From Microbaculum marinum (lineage in GTDB: Bacteria > Pseudomonadota > Alphaproteobacteria > Rhizobiales > Tepidamorphaceae), in the NCBI RefSeq assembly GCF_042646165.1, contig NZ_JBHRTC010000015.1: a stretch of DNA of 64,000 nt; one strand, given 5' to 3'. The notes below the pieces were generated by a model. That model made no database searches. It had not been told where the DNA came from and saw only the letters and a list, made by a program, of their open reading frames with translations. The position numbers and the translations under genes are program-made. Shown here piece by piece: positions 45,569-54,263 of the stretch (its first letter is position 1; the number at the start of each line of letters is the position of its first letter).

Positions 45569-45886
45569 ATGCATTTTGCCCGTTTCCGGTCGTCGCCGCC
45601 CTGCGATCACATGCCCCGGATGCTCGATACGCTTCGGCGCATGGGCTTCGAGGTGCACCGCGTGGTGATGGATTCAATCGACTCCGACCTGTCGTCGATC
45701 GAGGTCGTTTACCGGACCGCCGGTCACCTCGATCCTGCGACCTTCGTCGCGCGCCTTCAGGTGATGCCCGGCGTCTGCGACGTTACCGCAGGCAAGGCGC
45801 CGGACGGCGGCTGGGCACGACGTCCTGTCCCGACCGTTGAAAGGGACGGCGCCCGCACCGGCGAACTGGCGGGCTGCATGGCGTGA
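45569..45886 (+). CDS. Small ACT-domain-like (IlvM-like) protein
   Basis: 105 residues. The first ~70 (MPRMLDTLRRMGFEVHRVVMDSID, SIEVVYRTAGHLDPATFVARLQVMPGVCDV) align by eye with the ACT domain of IlvM, the small regulatory subunit of acetolactate synthase. No large subunit is nearby. The Arg/Pro-rich last 30 residues match nothing I know. GGAGG 5 bases before the ATG at 45569 favours it over the ATG at 45557. Divergence from an Lrp regulator suggests amino-acid-linked control. The assignment rests on pattern only. Confidence 0.6.
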   Translation: MHFARFRSSPPCDHMPRMLDTLRRMGFEVHRVVMDSIDSDLSSIEVVYRTAGHLDPATFVARLQVMPGVCDVTAGKAPDGGWARRPVPTVERDGARTGELAGCMA

Positions 45887-45898
45887 ACAACGGCCGTC

Positions 45899-46366
45899 TC
45901 AAGGCGTGCCGATCGTCAGGTCGTACCTGACGTAGTCCTTGCGCTCGGCGAACTTGTCGTAGAAGCGCTGGGCAGCGACGTTGTGGTGCTGCGTCATCCA
46001 GAAGACCTTGTACCACCCCTGCTCGCGGCCGATCGCCGTCAGCGCGTCGACGATCGCCCGGGCGAGCCCCGTTCCGCGGGCATCCGGATGAACGTAGAGG
46101 TCCTGCAGATAGCAGATGTCGCCGGCGCTCCAGGTGAAGGGCAGGGCGAGGTAGAGCACGAAGCCGCGCGGCACGTTGTCCTCGTCCACGCCGATCAGGC
46201 ACCGCAGCGGATGGCCGGGGTCGATCAGGCGCGCCCAGTTCACGTCCCCCATCGCGCGATTGCCCGGCTCGCCGGGGTCGAGAGAAATGAAGTCCTCCCA
46301 CATTGCCAGGAAGGCGGCCCGATCTTCCTGGCGCGCGGCGCGGACCGGGCTTGGATCTGCCGTCAC
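45899..46366 (-). CDS. GNAT acetyltransferase
   Basis: A 155-residue GNAT N-acyltransferase. The acetyl-CoA-binding motif is LQDLYVHPDARGTGLARAIVDAL, followed by GWYKVFWMTQHHNVAAQRFYDKF. Substrate is unknown; polyamines or amino acids are possible given the transporter in the same operon. It overlaps the preceding maoC-like gene by 4 bp, so it is the last gene of the eleven-gene operon that starts with the SDR at 56001. It ends 12 bp from the convergent ACT-like gene. Confidence 0.88.
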   Translation of the reverse strand: MTADPSPVRAARQEDRAAFLAMWEDFISLDPGEPGNRAMGDVNWARLIDPGHPLRCLIGVDEDNVPRGFVLYLALPFTWSAGDICYLQDLYVHPDARGTGLARAIVDALTAIGREQGWYKVFWMTQHHNVAAQRFYDKFAERKDYVRYDLTIGTP

Positions 46367-46797
46367 GTACGTTCTCCCTCATCTTCCGACCGGTCCTGAC
46401 CGCCTGCGCGCAAGACACGCGCCGTGCCGGTTATGACGATGTCACCGGAGGCTCTGGACAGGACCAGTTCGACATCCGCAACGGTGCAATCCGCGTGGTC
46501 GCGGGTGTCGCCGGTGATGGTGCCGTGCGCGACCAGCCGGTCGCCCGGCCAGACCGGCGTCTGGAAACGCACCGCATAGGCCCGGATCGCGCCATGCCCG
46601 AACCATCTCGTCAGCGCCGTCGCCAGCAGCCCCGCCGACAGCATCCCGTGTCCCATGACGTCGGGAAGGCCTGCTTCTCGGGCGAACTCGGCGTCGTGGT
46701 GGAGCGGGTTGAAATCGCCGGAGGCCCCCGCGTAGCGTACGAAGTCCGTCCGCGTCAGCGCGGCGAACTCGACGGGCTCGAGGTCGCTGGCGTTCAT
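46363..46797 (-). CDS. MaoC-family enoyl-CoA hydratase, catalytic small subunit
   Basis: A 144-residue hot-dog fold MaoC/(R)-hydratase. The catalytic D-x4-H motif is intact: GDFNPLHHD with D28 and H33. LPDVMGHGMLSAGLL and VRFQTPVWPGDRLVAHG are family blocks. Such small subunits often need a non-catalytic partner, as in HadAB or ChsH1-ChsH2. The gene upstream, overlapping by 4 bp, encodes a likely partner. Predicted reaction: hydration of a 2-enoyl-CoA. Confidence 0.88.
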   Translation of the reverse strand: MNASDLEPVEFAALTRTDFVRYAGASGDFNPLHHDAEFAREAGLPDVMGHGMLSAGLLATALTRWFGHGAIRAYAVRFQTPVWPGDRLVAHGTITGDTRDHADCTVADVELVLSRASGDIVITGTARVLRAGGQDRSEDEGERT

Positions 46798-47213
46798 CGC
46801 CCCGCCGCCTCCGTCTCGATCGTGGTCATGATTTCGCGGCAGACCGGCGCGCTGGTGTCGGCGTTGCGGTACTCGATGGCGACCCGGATGACGCGCATCG
46901 TGCCGCCGCGTCGCCCCGTCTTGATCTCGTCGGACAGCAGCCTCGCCTCGCCATGCAGCCTGTCTCCGGCGCGGATCGGTGCGAGATACTCGTAGCTCTG
47001 CGAGCCATGCACCGTTCGCGACCGGTCGACCGGCAGGATCTCCGTCACCAGCCTCTCGACGAACTCGGCGGAACAGGCGACGGTGAAGGTCGGCGGTGCG
47101 GTGACCGTGTCGTCCCGCCATGACGTGTCGCCGACGGCGCGGGCGAACTCGCGGAGCTTGCCAGCCTCGACACGGCAGTCCCAGGTCCCCAGGATCTCTC
47201 CGACCCTGGGCAT
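46794..47213 (-). CDS. MaoC_dehydrat_N-type hydratase partner subunit
   Basis: A 139-residue hot-dog protein of the FAS1-like dehydratase/MaoC_N type. KLREFARAVGDTSWRDD and TAPPTFTVACSAEF place it in the family, but the D-x4-H pair is missing, as expected for the structural half of a heteromeric hydratase. VHGSQSYEYLAPIRAGDRLHGEARL is the central helix-strand region. It overlaps its neighbours on both sides (1 bp with potC, 4 bp with the catalytic maoC), which argues for a stable pair with the 144-residue protein. Confidence 0.83.
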   Translation of the reverse strand: MPRVGEILGTWDCRVEAGKLREFARAVGDTSWRDDTVTAPPTFTVACSAEFVERLVTEILPVDRSRTVHGSQSYEYLAPIRAGDRLHGEARLLSDEIKTGRRGGTMRVIRVAIEYRNADTSAPVCREIMTTIETEAAGR

Positions 47214-48016
47214 CACGCAGCCTGCTCGAAGAGCCGACCGCGCCGCGCGACCACGAGCAGGATCACGAGCGCCAGCAGGTTGAACGCGATCAGCAGCGTC
47301 GCCACCGCCGTGATGGTCGGATTCACCTGGATGATCAGTTCGTTGAACATGCGCTTGGGGACGGTCAGGTGTGCGCCGGAGATGAACAGCGTCACCACCA
47401 CCTCGTCGAAGCTCAGCACGAACGAGAATATCCAGGCGGCCGCGGCGCTCGGCCACAGGTTGGGCAGGACCACGTTCGTCAGGATCCGGAACTGCGAGGC
47501 ACCGAGCGTGGCGGCGACCTGCTCGATGCGGATGTCGAAGCCGCGGATGGCCGCCTGCATCAGCAGGACCACGTAGGGCACGGCCAGGATCGTGTGGCCC
47601 AGCACCAGACCGGGAAAGGTTCCGAGCAGGCCGATGCGGGCAAAGAAGATGTAGAGCGCCACGGCGGTGATGATGCCCGGGACGATCATCGGCGCCACGA
47701 AATTGGCCTCCAGCAGCCGCCGGCCGAAGAAGCGGCCGCGTACCAGCACGTAGGCCGCCAGCGTGCCGCAGATCAGGGCGATGCTGCTCGACAGGGTGGC
47801 AAGCACGAGCGAGTTGATGCCGGCATCCACCCAGACCGACGTCCCGAACAGCGACTGGTACCAGCGCAGCGAGAAGCCGGGCGGCGGAAACTCCAGCGAC
47901 TTGGCGTCCGAGAACGACATCGGCGCGACGATCAGCACCGGCAGGAACAGGAAGGTCAGCACCAGGAGGCCGTATACGGGAAGCCAGGAACGCGCGAGGT
48001 GCCGGAGCGGGTTCAT
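47213..48016 (-). CDS. potC: PotC-type ABC permease
   Basis: A 267-residue permease with six membrane helices. LLVLTFLFLPVLIVAPMSFSDAKSLEFPPPGFSLRWYQSLF is the classic PotC/PotI N-terminus, and EQVAATLGASQFRILTNVVLPNLWPS is the EAA loop. It forms the channel with the upstream PotB-type protein, with which it overlaps by 4 bp. Family substrates are polyamines and related cations or amino-acid derivatives; the true substrate here is unknown. Confidence 0.88.
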   Translation of the reverse strand: MNPLRHLARSWLPVYGLLVLTFLFLPVLIVAPMSFSDAKSLEFPPPGFSLRWYQSLFGTSVWVDAGINSLVLATLSSSIALICGTLAAYVLVRGRFFGRRLLEANFVAPMIVPGIITAVALYIFFARIGLLGTFPGLVLGHTILAVPYVVLLMQAAIRGFDIRIEQVAATLGASQFRILTNVVLPNLWPSAAAAWIFSFVLSFDEVVVTLFISGAHLTVPKRMFNELIIQVNPTITAVATLLIAFNLLALVILLVVARRGRLFEQAA

Positions 48017-48909
48017 TGCCGCCGCTCCCGCAGGGCCTGGTAGACGGCATAGAGCGACAGGGTGATCGCCATCAGCACCACAGAGACGACGGCTGCCATC
48101 TCCCAGCGCGCGAACCGGTTGATCAGCAGGTCCATCATGTTGGCGATCATCGGTACCCGGCCGCCGCCAAGCACGGCAGGCGTGATGTAGAAGCCGAGGC
48201 TCAGTATGAAGACGAGGATCGCCGAAGCGGCGAGCGTCGGGACGGTGAGCGGAAAGAACACCGTCCAGAAGATCCGCATGCGGCTCGCGCCGAGCGTTTC
48301 GGCAACCTGCAGCAGGCGCTTGTCGACGCTCATCATCATCGCGAACACCGGCAGTATCAGGAACGGCAGCAGCACGTTCGCCATGCCGATCAGTATGCCG
48401 AGTTCGTTGTAGAGGAACGCGATCGGTGTCTCGATGAGGCCTGCCCACTGCAGGCTTCGGTTCACCAGCCCGGCGCTGCCAAGGATGACGATCCAGGCGT
48501 ATGTCCTGACCAGGATCGACACCCAGAACGTCGTCACCACCAGGCCGAGGACCACCATCCGTCCGCGTGGCCCGAGTTTCGTCGCCCAGTAGGCCAGCGG
48601 ATAGCCGAGGACGACGCAGATCAGGGTGACCTCCAGGGAGATCAGAAACGTCCGCCAGATCACCCGCCCGTAGGAACTCGTGGCCAGGAAGTCGCCGAAG
48701 CGCCGCCATGTGATCCCCCCGGTCGCGGGATCGGTGATGCTCCAGTAGGCGGTGTTCAGGATCGGCAGGTCGAAAACGAACAGCGCGAGCAGCAGCATCG
48801 GCATGAGGAGCACCAGCAGCTCCCAGCGCCGCTCCGCGCGGCGCGGACGCGAGGACGCCGCGGCAACCCGTGCCGCGGCGTCCTGCGTCGATGTCGCCTC
48901 AACTCTCAT
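48013..48909 (-). CDS. potB: PotB-type ABC permease
   Basis: A 298-residue permease. The first ~28 residues are charged and low complexity, followed by six helices with NTAYWSITDPATGGITWRRFGDF, VSILVRTYAWIVILGSAGLVN and the EAA loop QVAETLGASRMRIFWTVFFPLT. This is the PotB/PotH layout. It lies 29 bp after potD. Confidence 0.88.
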   Translation of the reverse strand: MRVEATSTQDAAARVAAASSRPRRAERRWELLVLLMPMLLLALFVFDLPILNTAYWSITDPATGGITWRRFGDFLATSSYGRVIWRTFLISLEVTLICVVLGYPLAYWATKLGPRGRMVVLGLVVTTFWVSILVRTYAWIVILGSAGLVNRSLQWAGLIETPIAFLYNELGILIGMANVLLPFLILPVFAMMMSVDKRLLQVAETLGASRMRIFWTVFFPLTVPTLAASAILVFILSLGFYITPAVLGGGRVPMIANMMDLLINRFARWEMAAVVSVVLMAITLSLYAVYQALRERRQ

Positions 48910-48938
48910 CGGCCCTGCATTCGCTCAGCCGCCGACGA

Positions 48939-49964
48939 CTACTGGTTCAGCTTGAAGTCGTTCCAGCGACGCTCCACTTCGGCAGCGTTGTCATGCCACC
49001 ACTGGCCGTTGATCAGCCACTGCACGTCCTTGTTGGCAGGATAGGTCGGAAAGTTCTTCGCGACATCCTCCGATACGAGGCTGGCCAGGTCGGGGCTCGG
49101 CCCCGGGTACGGGATCGCCTCGACGAGGCAGGCCTGCTTTTCGGCGTTCGATTGCGCCGCCATCCACTTGTACAGCATGTCGCGCTCCTCGTCGGTGATG
49201 CCCTTGGCCACCACCCACCACGAGATGTCGAGCATGCCGTCGTTGAAGCTGTGCTCAACGCCTTCCTGGTCGATCACGCGTCCCGACCACGCGATCGCGT
49301 ACTGCGCCTCGTTGTCCTTCAGGAGCTGGGCGGGCTGCGCGCCGGACTGCCACCAGATCGTGTCGCCCTTGATCCGCTCGAGCGTCTCGAAGGCCTTGTC
49401 GAGGTCGATCCCCTCGGCGACCTCGTCGGCAGTCATGCCGCCGCCCATCGCGGCAAACGCCAGCACGAACTCGGGGTAGTCGGGCAGCGCACGGCGGCCG
49501 GGAAAGTTCTCGGTGTCGAAGAACTCGGCGAAGTCCTTGGGCGCCTTGGCGTCGGACCGCCAGGCCATGATCGTCGAGTAGTACTGCGCGCCGAAGCCGT
49601 GTTCGTTCCTGGCCTCGTCGAACATCGGCTCGGGGTCCAGCTTCGTCCAGTCGATCGGCTCGATCAGGTCGGCGGCGATCATCCGGTAGAGGTCGCCGGT
49701 CGAGCCGTCGGTCGTCGTGTTGGTGATCACGCCCGATTTCGCCTGTGCCTGCAGCTTGGCGAAGCCGCCAGGCGATTCCGTGATCACCTTGATGCCCTCG
49801 TCGGCGAGCAGCGGCTCGTTCACGCACTTGTCGAGCGCATCGCCATATTCGCCGCCGGAGTTCATGACGTGGAGTTCGCCTTCGGCCTGGGCGCTGCCGG
49901 CCCAGGCGGCCACGGCCACTGACGCGGCAAACAGCAGCACCGCCTTGCCTGTTCGTATCTTCAT
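48939..49964 (-). CDS. potD: PotD-type solute-binding protein
   Basis: A 341-residue periplasmic protein with a signal peptide (cleavage SAQA-EG, residue 27). LHVMNSGGEYGDALDKCV, TGDLYRMIAADLIEPIDWTKLD and DTIWWQSGAQPAQLLKDNEAQYAIAWSGRVID are PotD-fold blocks. Aromatic residues line the cleft in the family, but I cannot assign the ligand; divergent PotD proteins bind other amines and acids. The ATG at 49964 has AAGGAAGG. Confidence 0.85.
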   Translation of the reverse strand: MKIRTGKAVLLFAASVAVAAWAGSAQAEGELHVMNSGGEYGDALDKCVNEPLLADEGIKVITESPGGFAKLQAQAKSGVITNTTTDGSTGDLYRMIAADLIEPIDWTKLDPEPMFDEARNEHGFGAQYYSTIMAWRSDAKAPKDFAEFFDTENFPGRRALPDYPEFVLAFAAMGGGMTADEVAEGIDLDKAFETLERIKGDTIWWQSGAQPAQLLKDNEAQYAIAWSGRVIDQEGVEHSFNDGMLDISWWVVAKGITDEERDMLYKWMAAQSNAEKQACLVEAIPYPGPSPDLASLVSEDVAKNFPTYPANKDVQWLINGQWWHDNAAEVERRWNDFKLNQ

Positions 49965-50037
49965 TGGAGCACCTTCCTTTCTTATTCGGCAGAGTGTTCC
50001 TTGCGACCGCCGCTCTGCCACGGCGGCATTTCTCGCC

Positions 50038-51090
50038 TCAGGCGTCCGCCGCGCCGTCTGGTACGATCCAGATCCGTTCGGGAGTCCAGGACAGCATCAC
50101 TTCGGCGCCTGTCTCGTGCAGGCCGAAGGCGCCGGAGGTGTTGGCCGTGAGCCGCCGGCCGCCCGGCAGTTCGATGACGTAGCGCACCAGCTCGCCGAGG
50201 AAGACCACGTCGCAGATGACGCCCTTGAGAAAGCCGCCTTCGAGGCCGATGCGGATGTCCTCCGGCCGCAGCATGGCGCAGACGGTCTCGCCGTCGCGCT
50301 CCTCGCGCGGTCCGCAGGCGAACCGCTGTCCGGTCGCATCGGTGATGTGGCCGTCGGCGTAGGTGCCGTCGACGAAGTTCGCGATGCCGAGAAAATCGGC
50401 CGCGAAGCGCGTCCGCGGCCGGTGGTAGATCTCCTCCGGGGTGCCGACCTGGACGACCCGGCCCCAGGACAGCAGCACGACCCGGTCCGACAGCGACAGC
50501 GCCTCCTCCTGGTCATGAGTGACCATGATGGTGGTGATGCCGAGCTTGCGCTGCAGCGCGCGGATCTCGAAGCGCACCTCCTCGCGAAGCTTGCGGTCGA
50601 GGGCGGCGAGCGGCTCGTCGAGCAGCAGGATCTCGGGTTCGAAGACGATCGCCCGGGCGAGGGCGACGCGCTGCTGCTGTCCCCCGGAGAGCTGGTGCGG
50701 CCGCCGTTTTTCGAGCCCGTCGAGGCGCACCAGCCGCAGCGCGTCCATCACCATGTCGCGCAGCCGCGCCGCGCCGATCCTGCGGACGCGAAGCGGGAAC
50801 GCGACGTTGTCGAAGATCGACATGTGCGGAAACAGCGCGTAGCTCTGAAACACCAGCCCGACGTTGCGGTTTGCCGCGGGAACGTTGGTGATCTCCCGGT
50901 CGCCGAGATCGATCCGGCCAGATGTCGGCCGCGAGATGCCTGCAATCAGCGACAGCATCGTCGTCTTGCCGGATCCGCTCGGCCCGAGCACGGTCGCGAA
51001 TTCGCCGGAGCGGACCGACACCGTCACGTCGTCGATCGCCTTGATCGACCCGTATGCCTTGGTCACGCCGGTGAACCGCACTTCGGTCAT
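50038..51090 (-). CDS. potA: PotA-type ABC ATPase
   Basis: A 350-residue ATPase of the spermidine/putrescine class. Walker A GPSGSGKTT (36-44), LVFQSYALFPHMSIFDNV, signature LSGGQQQRVALARA, ILLLDEPLAALDRKLR, MVTHDQEEALSLSDR, then a TOBE domain (about 250-345). It energises the PotBC channel. It is 48 bp after the amidohydrolase and 73 bp before potD. Confidence 0.92.
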   Translation of the reverse strand: MTEVRFTGVTKAYGSIKAIDDVTVSVRSGEFATVLGPSGSGKTTMLSLIAGISRPTSGRIDLGDREITNVPAANRNVGLVFQSYALFPHMSIFDNVAFPLRVRRIGAARLRDMVMDALRLVRLDGLEKRRPHQLSGGQQQRVALARAIVFEPEILLLDEPLAALDRKLREEVRFEIRALQRKLGITTIMVTHDQEEALSLSDRVVLLSWGRVVQVGTPEEIYHRPRTRFAADFLGIANFVDGTYADGHITDATGQRFACGPREERDGETVCAMLRPEDIRIGLEGGFLKGVICDVVFLGELVRYVIELPGGRRLTANTSGAFGLHETGAEVMLSWTPERIWIVPDGAADA

Positions 51091-51138
51091 GGGCTCAGGC
51101 CTCGCCGGTCACTGGCTGGTGTCAGCGCTGCCATCGCG

Positions 51139-52578
51139 TCAGTCGACCGTCGGCCAGCGCACGATCGGCATCGTGCCGGCGCGTTCGGCCATTCGTTCCG
51201 CCGACCGTCGTGCGATCGCGTAGATCTCGGATTCGTCAGTTCGCACCAGCCGGCCGCCGCGCACCACCACTTCGCCGTTGCACAGCACCGTGTGGACGCC
51301 TTTGGTGCGCGAGATCTGCATCAGCTGCCGCACCACGTCCATATTGGGCTGTGCGTCGGGCAGCTCGCTGGTGCGGATGACGATATCGGCCCGCCGTCCC
51401 GGCGCAATTGCGCCCAGCCGGTCGGCCATGCCGATGGCCTGCGCCCCGCCGAGCGTGAACATCTCCAGGATCGCCTCGCTCGGCAGGTAGTCGTTCCATT
51501 CCCGGCTGACGAGATAGGCAATGAAGCCGAGGTCGCCGAATGCCCAGGCCTTGGCGATGTCGGTGCCGAATGCGACCGAGGTGCCGCGCCGGTACAGCGT
51601 CGGGAACGCGCTCTTCGCCGATTGCGAGATCGAATAGTACATGAGGTTGCCGGGGTGCCAGACCAGTGCCATGCCGCTCTCGGCGACGGCGTCGACCTCG
51701 GCCGGGTCAAGGATGTTCATGTGCGTGAAGACGCTGTTCTCGCCGATCAGGCCGCGCTCCAGCATGCGTACGAGCGGCGGGCCGCCGAAGCGCTCCCGGT
51801 CGTAGGCGGCATCTTCCGGAACGATGCTCTGGTGCTGGTGAAAGACGACGCCCTCGCGGTCTGCCAGCGTTTTCGCCTCGCGCATCAGTTCCTCGGTAGC
51901 GCTGCCGGCTCCGTAGAGCGCGACGTGCCCGCGCGCCAGCGCGTCGGGGTCGGCGTTGCGATGGAGCTGGCCGCCCATTTCCCTGCGGCAGCGTTCGCCG
52001 TCGCAGGGCGCCCGGGGCACTTCGGCCGCCATCGGCTCGCCGCCGACCAGGTCCCAAAGCATGCAGTCCGAAACCGAGCTGCGGATGCCGACCGCCTCGG
52101 CGCCGGCGACGATCGCGTCGGGCGAAAAGCTTGTCGCGGCGTCGACGAAGCCGGTGTAGCCGTTCAGCACCAGTTCGCTGGAGGCCATCAGGGCGCTGGC
52201 GTACTCGTCCTCGTCGGTGAGTGCGTTGATCCAGCGGGCGAACAGGTTGCCGCCCGCCGTCAGTTCCTTGGGAGGATTCGGGTCGTCGGTGATCGAGCCG
52301 CGGCACAGGTGCAGGCCGGCGTGGTAGTGCCCGTCGATGAAGCCGGGATGCACGGTGCCGCCGCGGGCGTCTAGGCGCCGCTCCGCCGTCCAGGCGGCCT
52401 CGATCTCGCGTCTGGGGCCGACCGCAACGATGTCCCTGCCGCGGATCGCGATGGCGCCGTCCCGGTAGATCGTCCGGTCGCCGTCCATGGTCAGGACGCA
52501 GCCGTTCACGATCAGCAGGTCGCAGGGCTCCGGCGCGCCGTCGGCTGCCGCCGGTCCGCCCTGTGAGGGGCCGGTCAT
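51139..52578 (-). CDS. Amidohydrolase, cytosine deaminase/chlorohydrolase class
   Basis: A 479-residue metal-dependent hydrolase (COG0402). Metal ligands are H84 and H86 (FIDGHYHAG), the His in VVFHQHQSIVP, the His in FTHMNIL and the Asp in AFGTDIAK. ADIVIRTSELPDAQP and the C-terminal strand close the composite beta sandwich. GHYH replaces the usual NAHTH-type motif. Substrates of this group are deaminated or hydrolysed nitrogen heterocycles or amidines; none can be named here. ATG 52578 overlaps the ligase stop by 4 bp. Confidence 0.86.
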   Translation of the reverse strand: MTGPSQGGPAAADGAPEPCDLLIVNGCVLTMDGDRTIYRDGAIAIRGRDIVAVGPRREIEAAWTAERRLDARGGTVHPGFIDGHYHAGLHLCRGSITDDPNPPKELTAGGNLFARWINALTDEDEYASALMASSELVLNGYTGFVDAATSFSPDAIVAGAEAVGIRSSVSDCMLWDLVGGEPMAAEVPRAPCDGERCRREMGGQLHRNADPDALARGHVALYGAGSATEELMREAKTLADREGVVFHQHQSIVPEDAAYDRERFGGPPLVRMLERGLIGENSVFTHMNILDPAEVDAVAESGMALVWHPGNLMYYSISQSAKSAFPTLYRRGTSVAFGTDIAKAWAFGDLGFIAYLVSREWNDYLPSEAILEMFTLGGAQAIGMADRLGAIAPGRRADIVIRTSELPDAQPNMDVVRQLMQISRTKGVHTVLCNGEVVVRGGRLVRTDESEIYAIARRSAERMAERAGTMPIVRWPTVD

Positions 52579-54263
52579 TCCCCCACTGTGCCGGTTTCGC
52601 TGTCCCATGCCCCCGTACGCAGGTCCGGTTTCTCTTTCAGAAGGCTTTGTTTCTGGACACGCATGGACGGTGTCCTTTCGAAGTCGGTCAGCCGGTACTC
52701 GATGAAGCGCGGCACCTTGAAGGCGGCGAGATTGGCCTTGCAGTGCGCCAGGATCGCTTCCGGCGGCAGCGTCTCCGGGCTTTCGCCCGCCCTGAGCTGG
52801 ACGTAGGCCTTGACCTCCTCGCCGCGCAGGTCGTCGGGAACCGGCAAGACGGCCGCCTCCAATATGGCCGGGTGGGCGCACAGCACGCCCTCCACCTCGG
52901 CGGCGGAAATGTTCTCGCCGGAGCGGCGGATGATTTCCTTCTTGCGGCCGACGAAGTAGAGCAGTCCACGCTCGTCGCGGCGCACCACGTCGCCGGAATG
53001 GTACCAGCCGCCGCGGTTCGCCTCGGCCGTCACCTCGGGCCGGTTCAGGTAGCCGGCATAGAGGTCCGGTCCACCGATCAGCGCCTCGCCCGCCACGCCG
53101 ACCGGAACGTCGACGTCATTGTCGTCGACGATCCTAACGGTGACGCCCGGCGGCTCGACACCCATGGTTCCAGTGGCGACGAGTTCGTCGGCGAGGTGGT
53201 GCGGCACCCGGCTCATCACGCCGCCCTCGGTGCTGCCGTACTGGTTGTGCCAGTGAAACCCGTAGCGTTCGAGCAGTTCGTGGTGCAGGTCCTTCGGCAG
53301 GCCGGCGTGAATCGCCAGCCGGATCCTGTGGTCGCGCTCTGCCGGGCTCTTCTCGCCCTTGGTCAGCAGCGCGGGAATCGAGGCGATCGACAGGATCTCG
53401 GTGGCGTCGTAGGTCGTCACCACCTCCCAGAACCGCGAGACCGAGAAGCGGCGCATCGCCACCAGCGTGCCGCGCGAGGCGAGCGAGGTGAGCAGCTGGA
53501 TGGCCGGATCCGCATAGTAGAACGGAAGGCAGCAGAGCTGCCGGTCCTGCCAGCCGCGCCGGAACATCCGAAGATCGAGGTCGATCACGCGCAGCCACCA
53601 GCCGTGGTGAAGCATGCAGCCCTTCGGCGCGCCGGTGGTGCCCGAGGTGTAATAGACCGTTATGATGTCTTCGCGCTGGCAGCCGACGGTCGTGAAGTCG
53701 AGGGGCTCGGCGGCGTCCTCGTAGGCGGCCAGGCCATTCGGCTCCTCGCCCTCGACCGTGATGATGTTCCGGAGCCCCGGCGCCCGGTCCCTGACCGCCT
53801 CGATGATCGGCGCCTGCGCTTCGCCGACTATCGCGGCCGTCGGCATCGCGTCGCTGACGATGTGGCCGGCGTCATAGGCCATCGCGGTGGGGGCGATCGA
53901 CACGAGCGTGCAGCGGTTGGCGATGATCGCGAACAGCGCGATCATGAACTCCAGGCGGTTGTCCAGCATGACGACCACCCGGTCGCCGGGAGCGAGGATG
54001 CCGCTGAGATAGCCGGCGAATTTCTGGCACCGGTCGAGGAACTCGCGGCGCGTCATCACCGGTCCGCCGTCGATGATGATCGCCGGCCGCTCGGGGTCTT
54101 CCAGGCAGCCCTTACTGACGACCTCGATCACCGTCTGCTGCGGCACCGCGCTCCAGTCCGGGGCAACGTTCTCGTGCTTGACCCAGTGGGCCGGACGATC
54201 GGGCACACGGGTCGAACCCAGTTCCATGCGGCGCGGCGCCAGTGCATCGATCACGGCGCTCAT
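52575..54263 (-). CDS. Acyl-CoA synthetase (AMP-forming)
   Basis: A 562-residue ANL-family ligase that activates a carboxylate to its CoA thioester. YYTSGTTGAPKGC is the P-loop, QYGSTEGG the acid/AMP motif, YHSGDVVRRDERGLLYFVGRKKEIIRRSGENISAAEVE the hinge. The A10 region reads FERTPSMRVQK, so the usual GK of PTGK is MR. This looks like a subfamily trait rather than inactivation, but it is untested. It resembles carnitine/crotonobetaine-CoA ligases in overall pattern. It overlaps the hydratase gene by 4 bp. Confidence 0.9.
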   Translation of the reverse strand: MSAVIDALAPRRMELGSTRVPDRPAHWVKHENVAPDWSAVPQQTVIEVVSKGCLEDPERPAIIIDGGPVMTRREFLDRCQKFAGYLSGILAPGDRVVVMLDNRLEFMIALFAIIANRCTLVSIAPTAMAYDAGHIVSDAMPTAAIVGEAQAPIIEAVRDRAPGLRNIITVEGEEPNGLAAYEDAAEPLDFTTVGCQREDIITVYYTSGTTGAPKGCMLHHGWWLRVIDLDLRMFRRGWQDRQLCCLPFYYADPAIQLLTSLASRGTLVAMRRFSVSRFWEVVTTYDATEILSIASIPALLTKGEKSPAERDHRIRLAIHAGLPKDLHHELLERYGFHWHNQYGSTEGGVMSRVPHHLADELVATGTMGVEPPGVTVRIVDDNDVDVPVGVAGEALIGGPDLYAGYLNRPEVTAEANRGGWYHSGDVVRRDERGLLYFVGRKKEIIRRSGENISAAEVEGVLCAHPAILEAAVLPVPDDLRGEEVKAYVQLRAGESPETLPPEAILAHCKANLAAFKVPRFIEYRLTDFERTPSMRVQKQSLLKEKPDLRTGAWDSETGTVGE

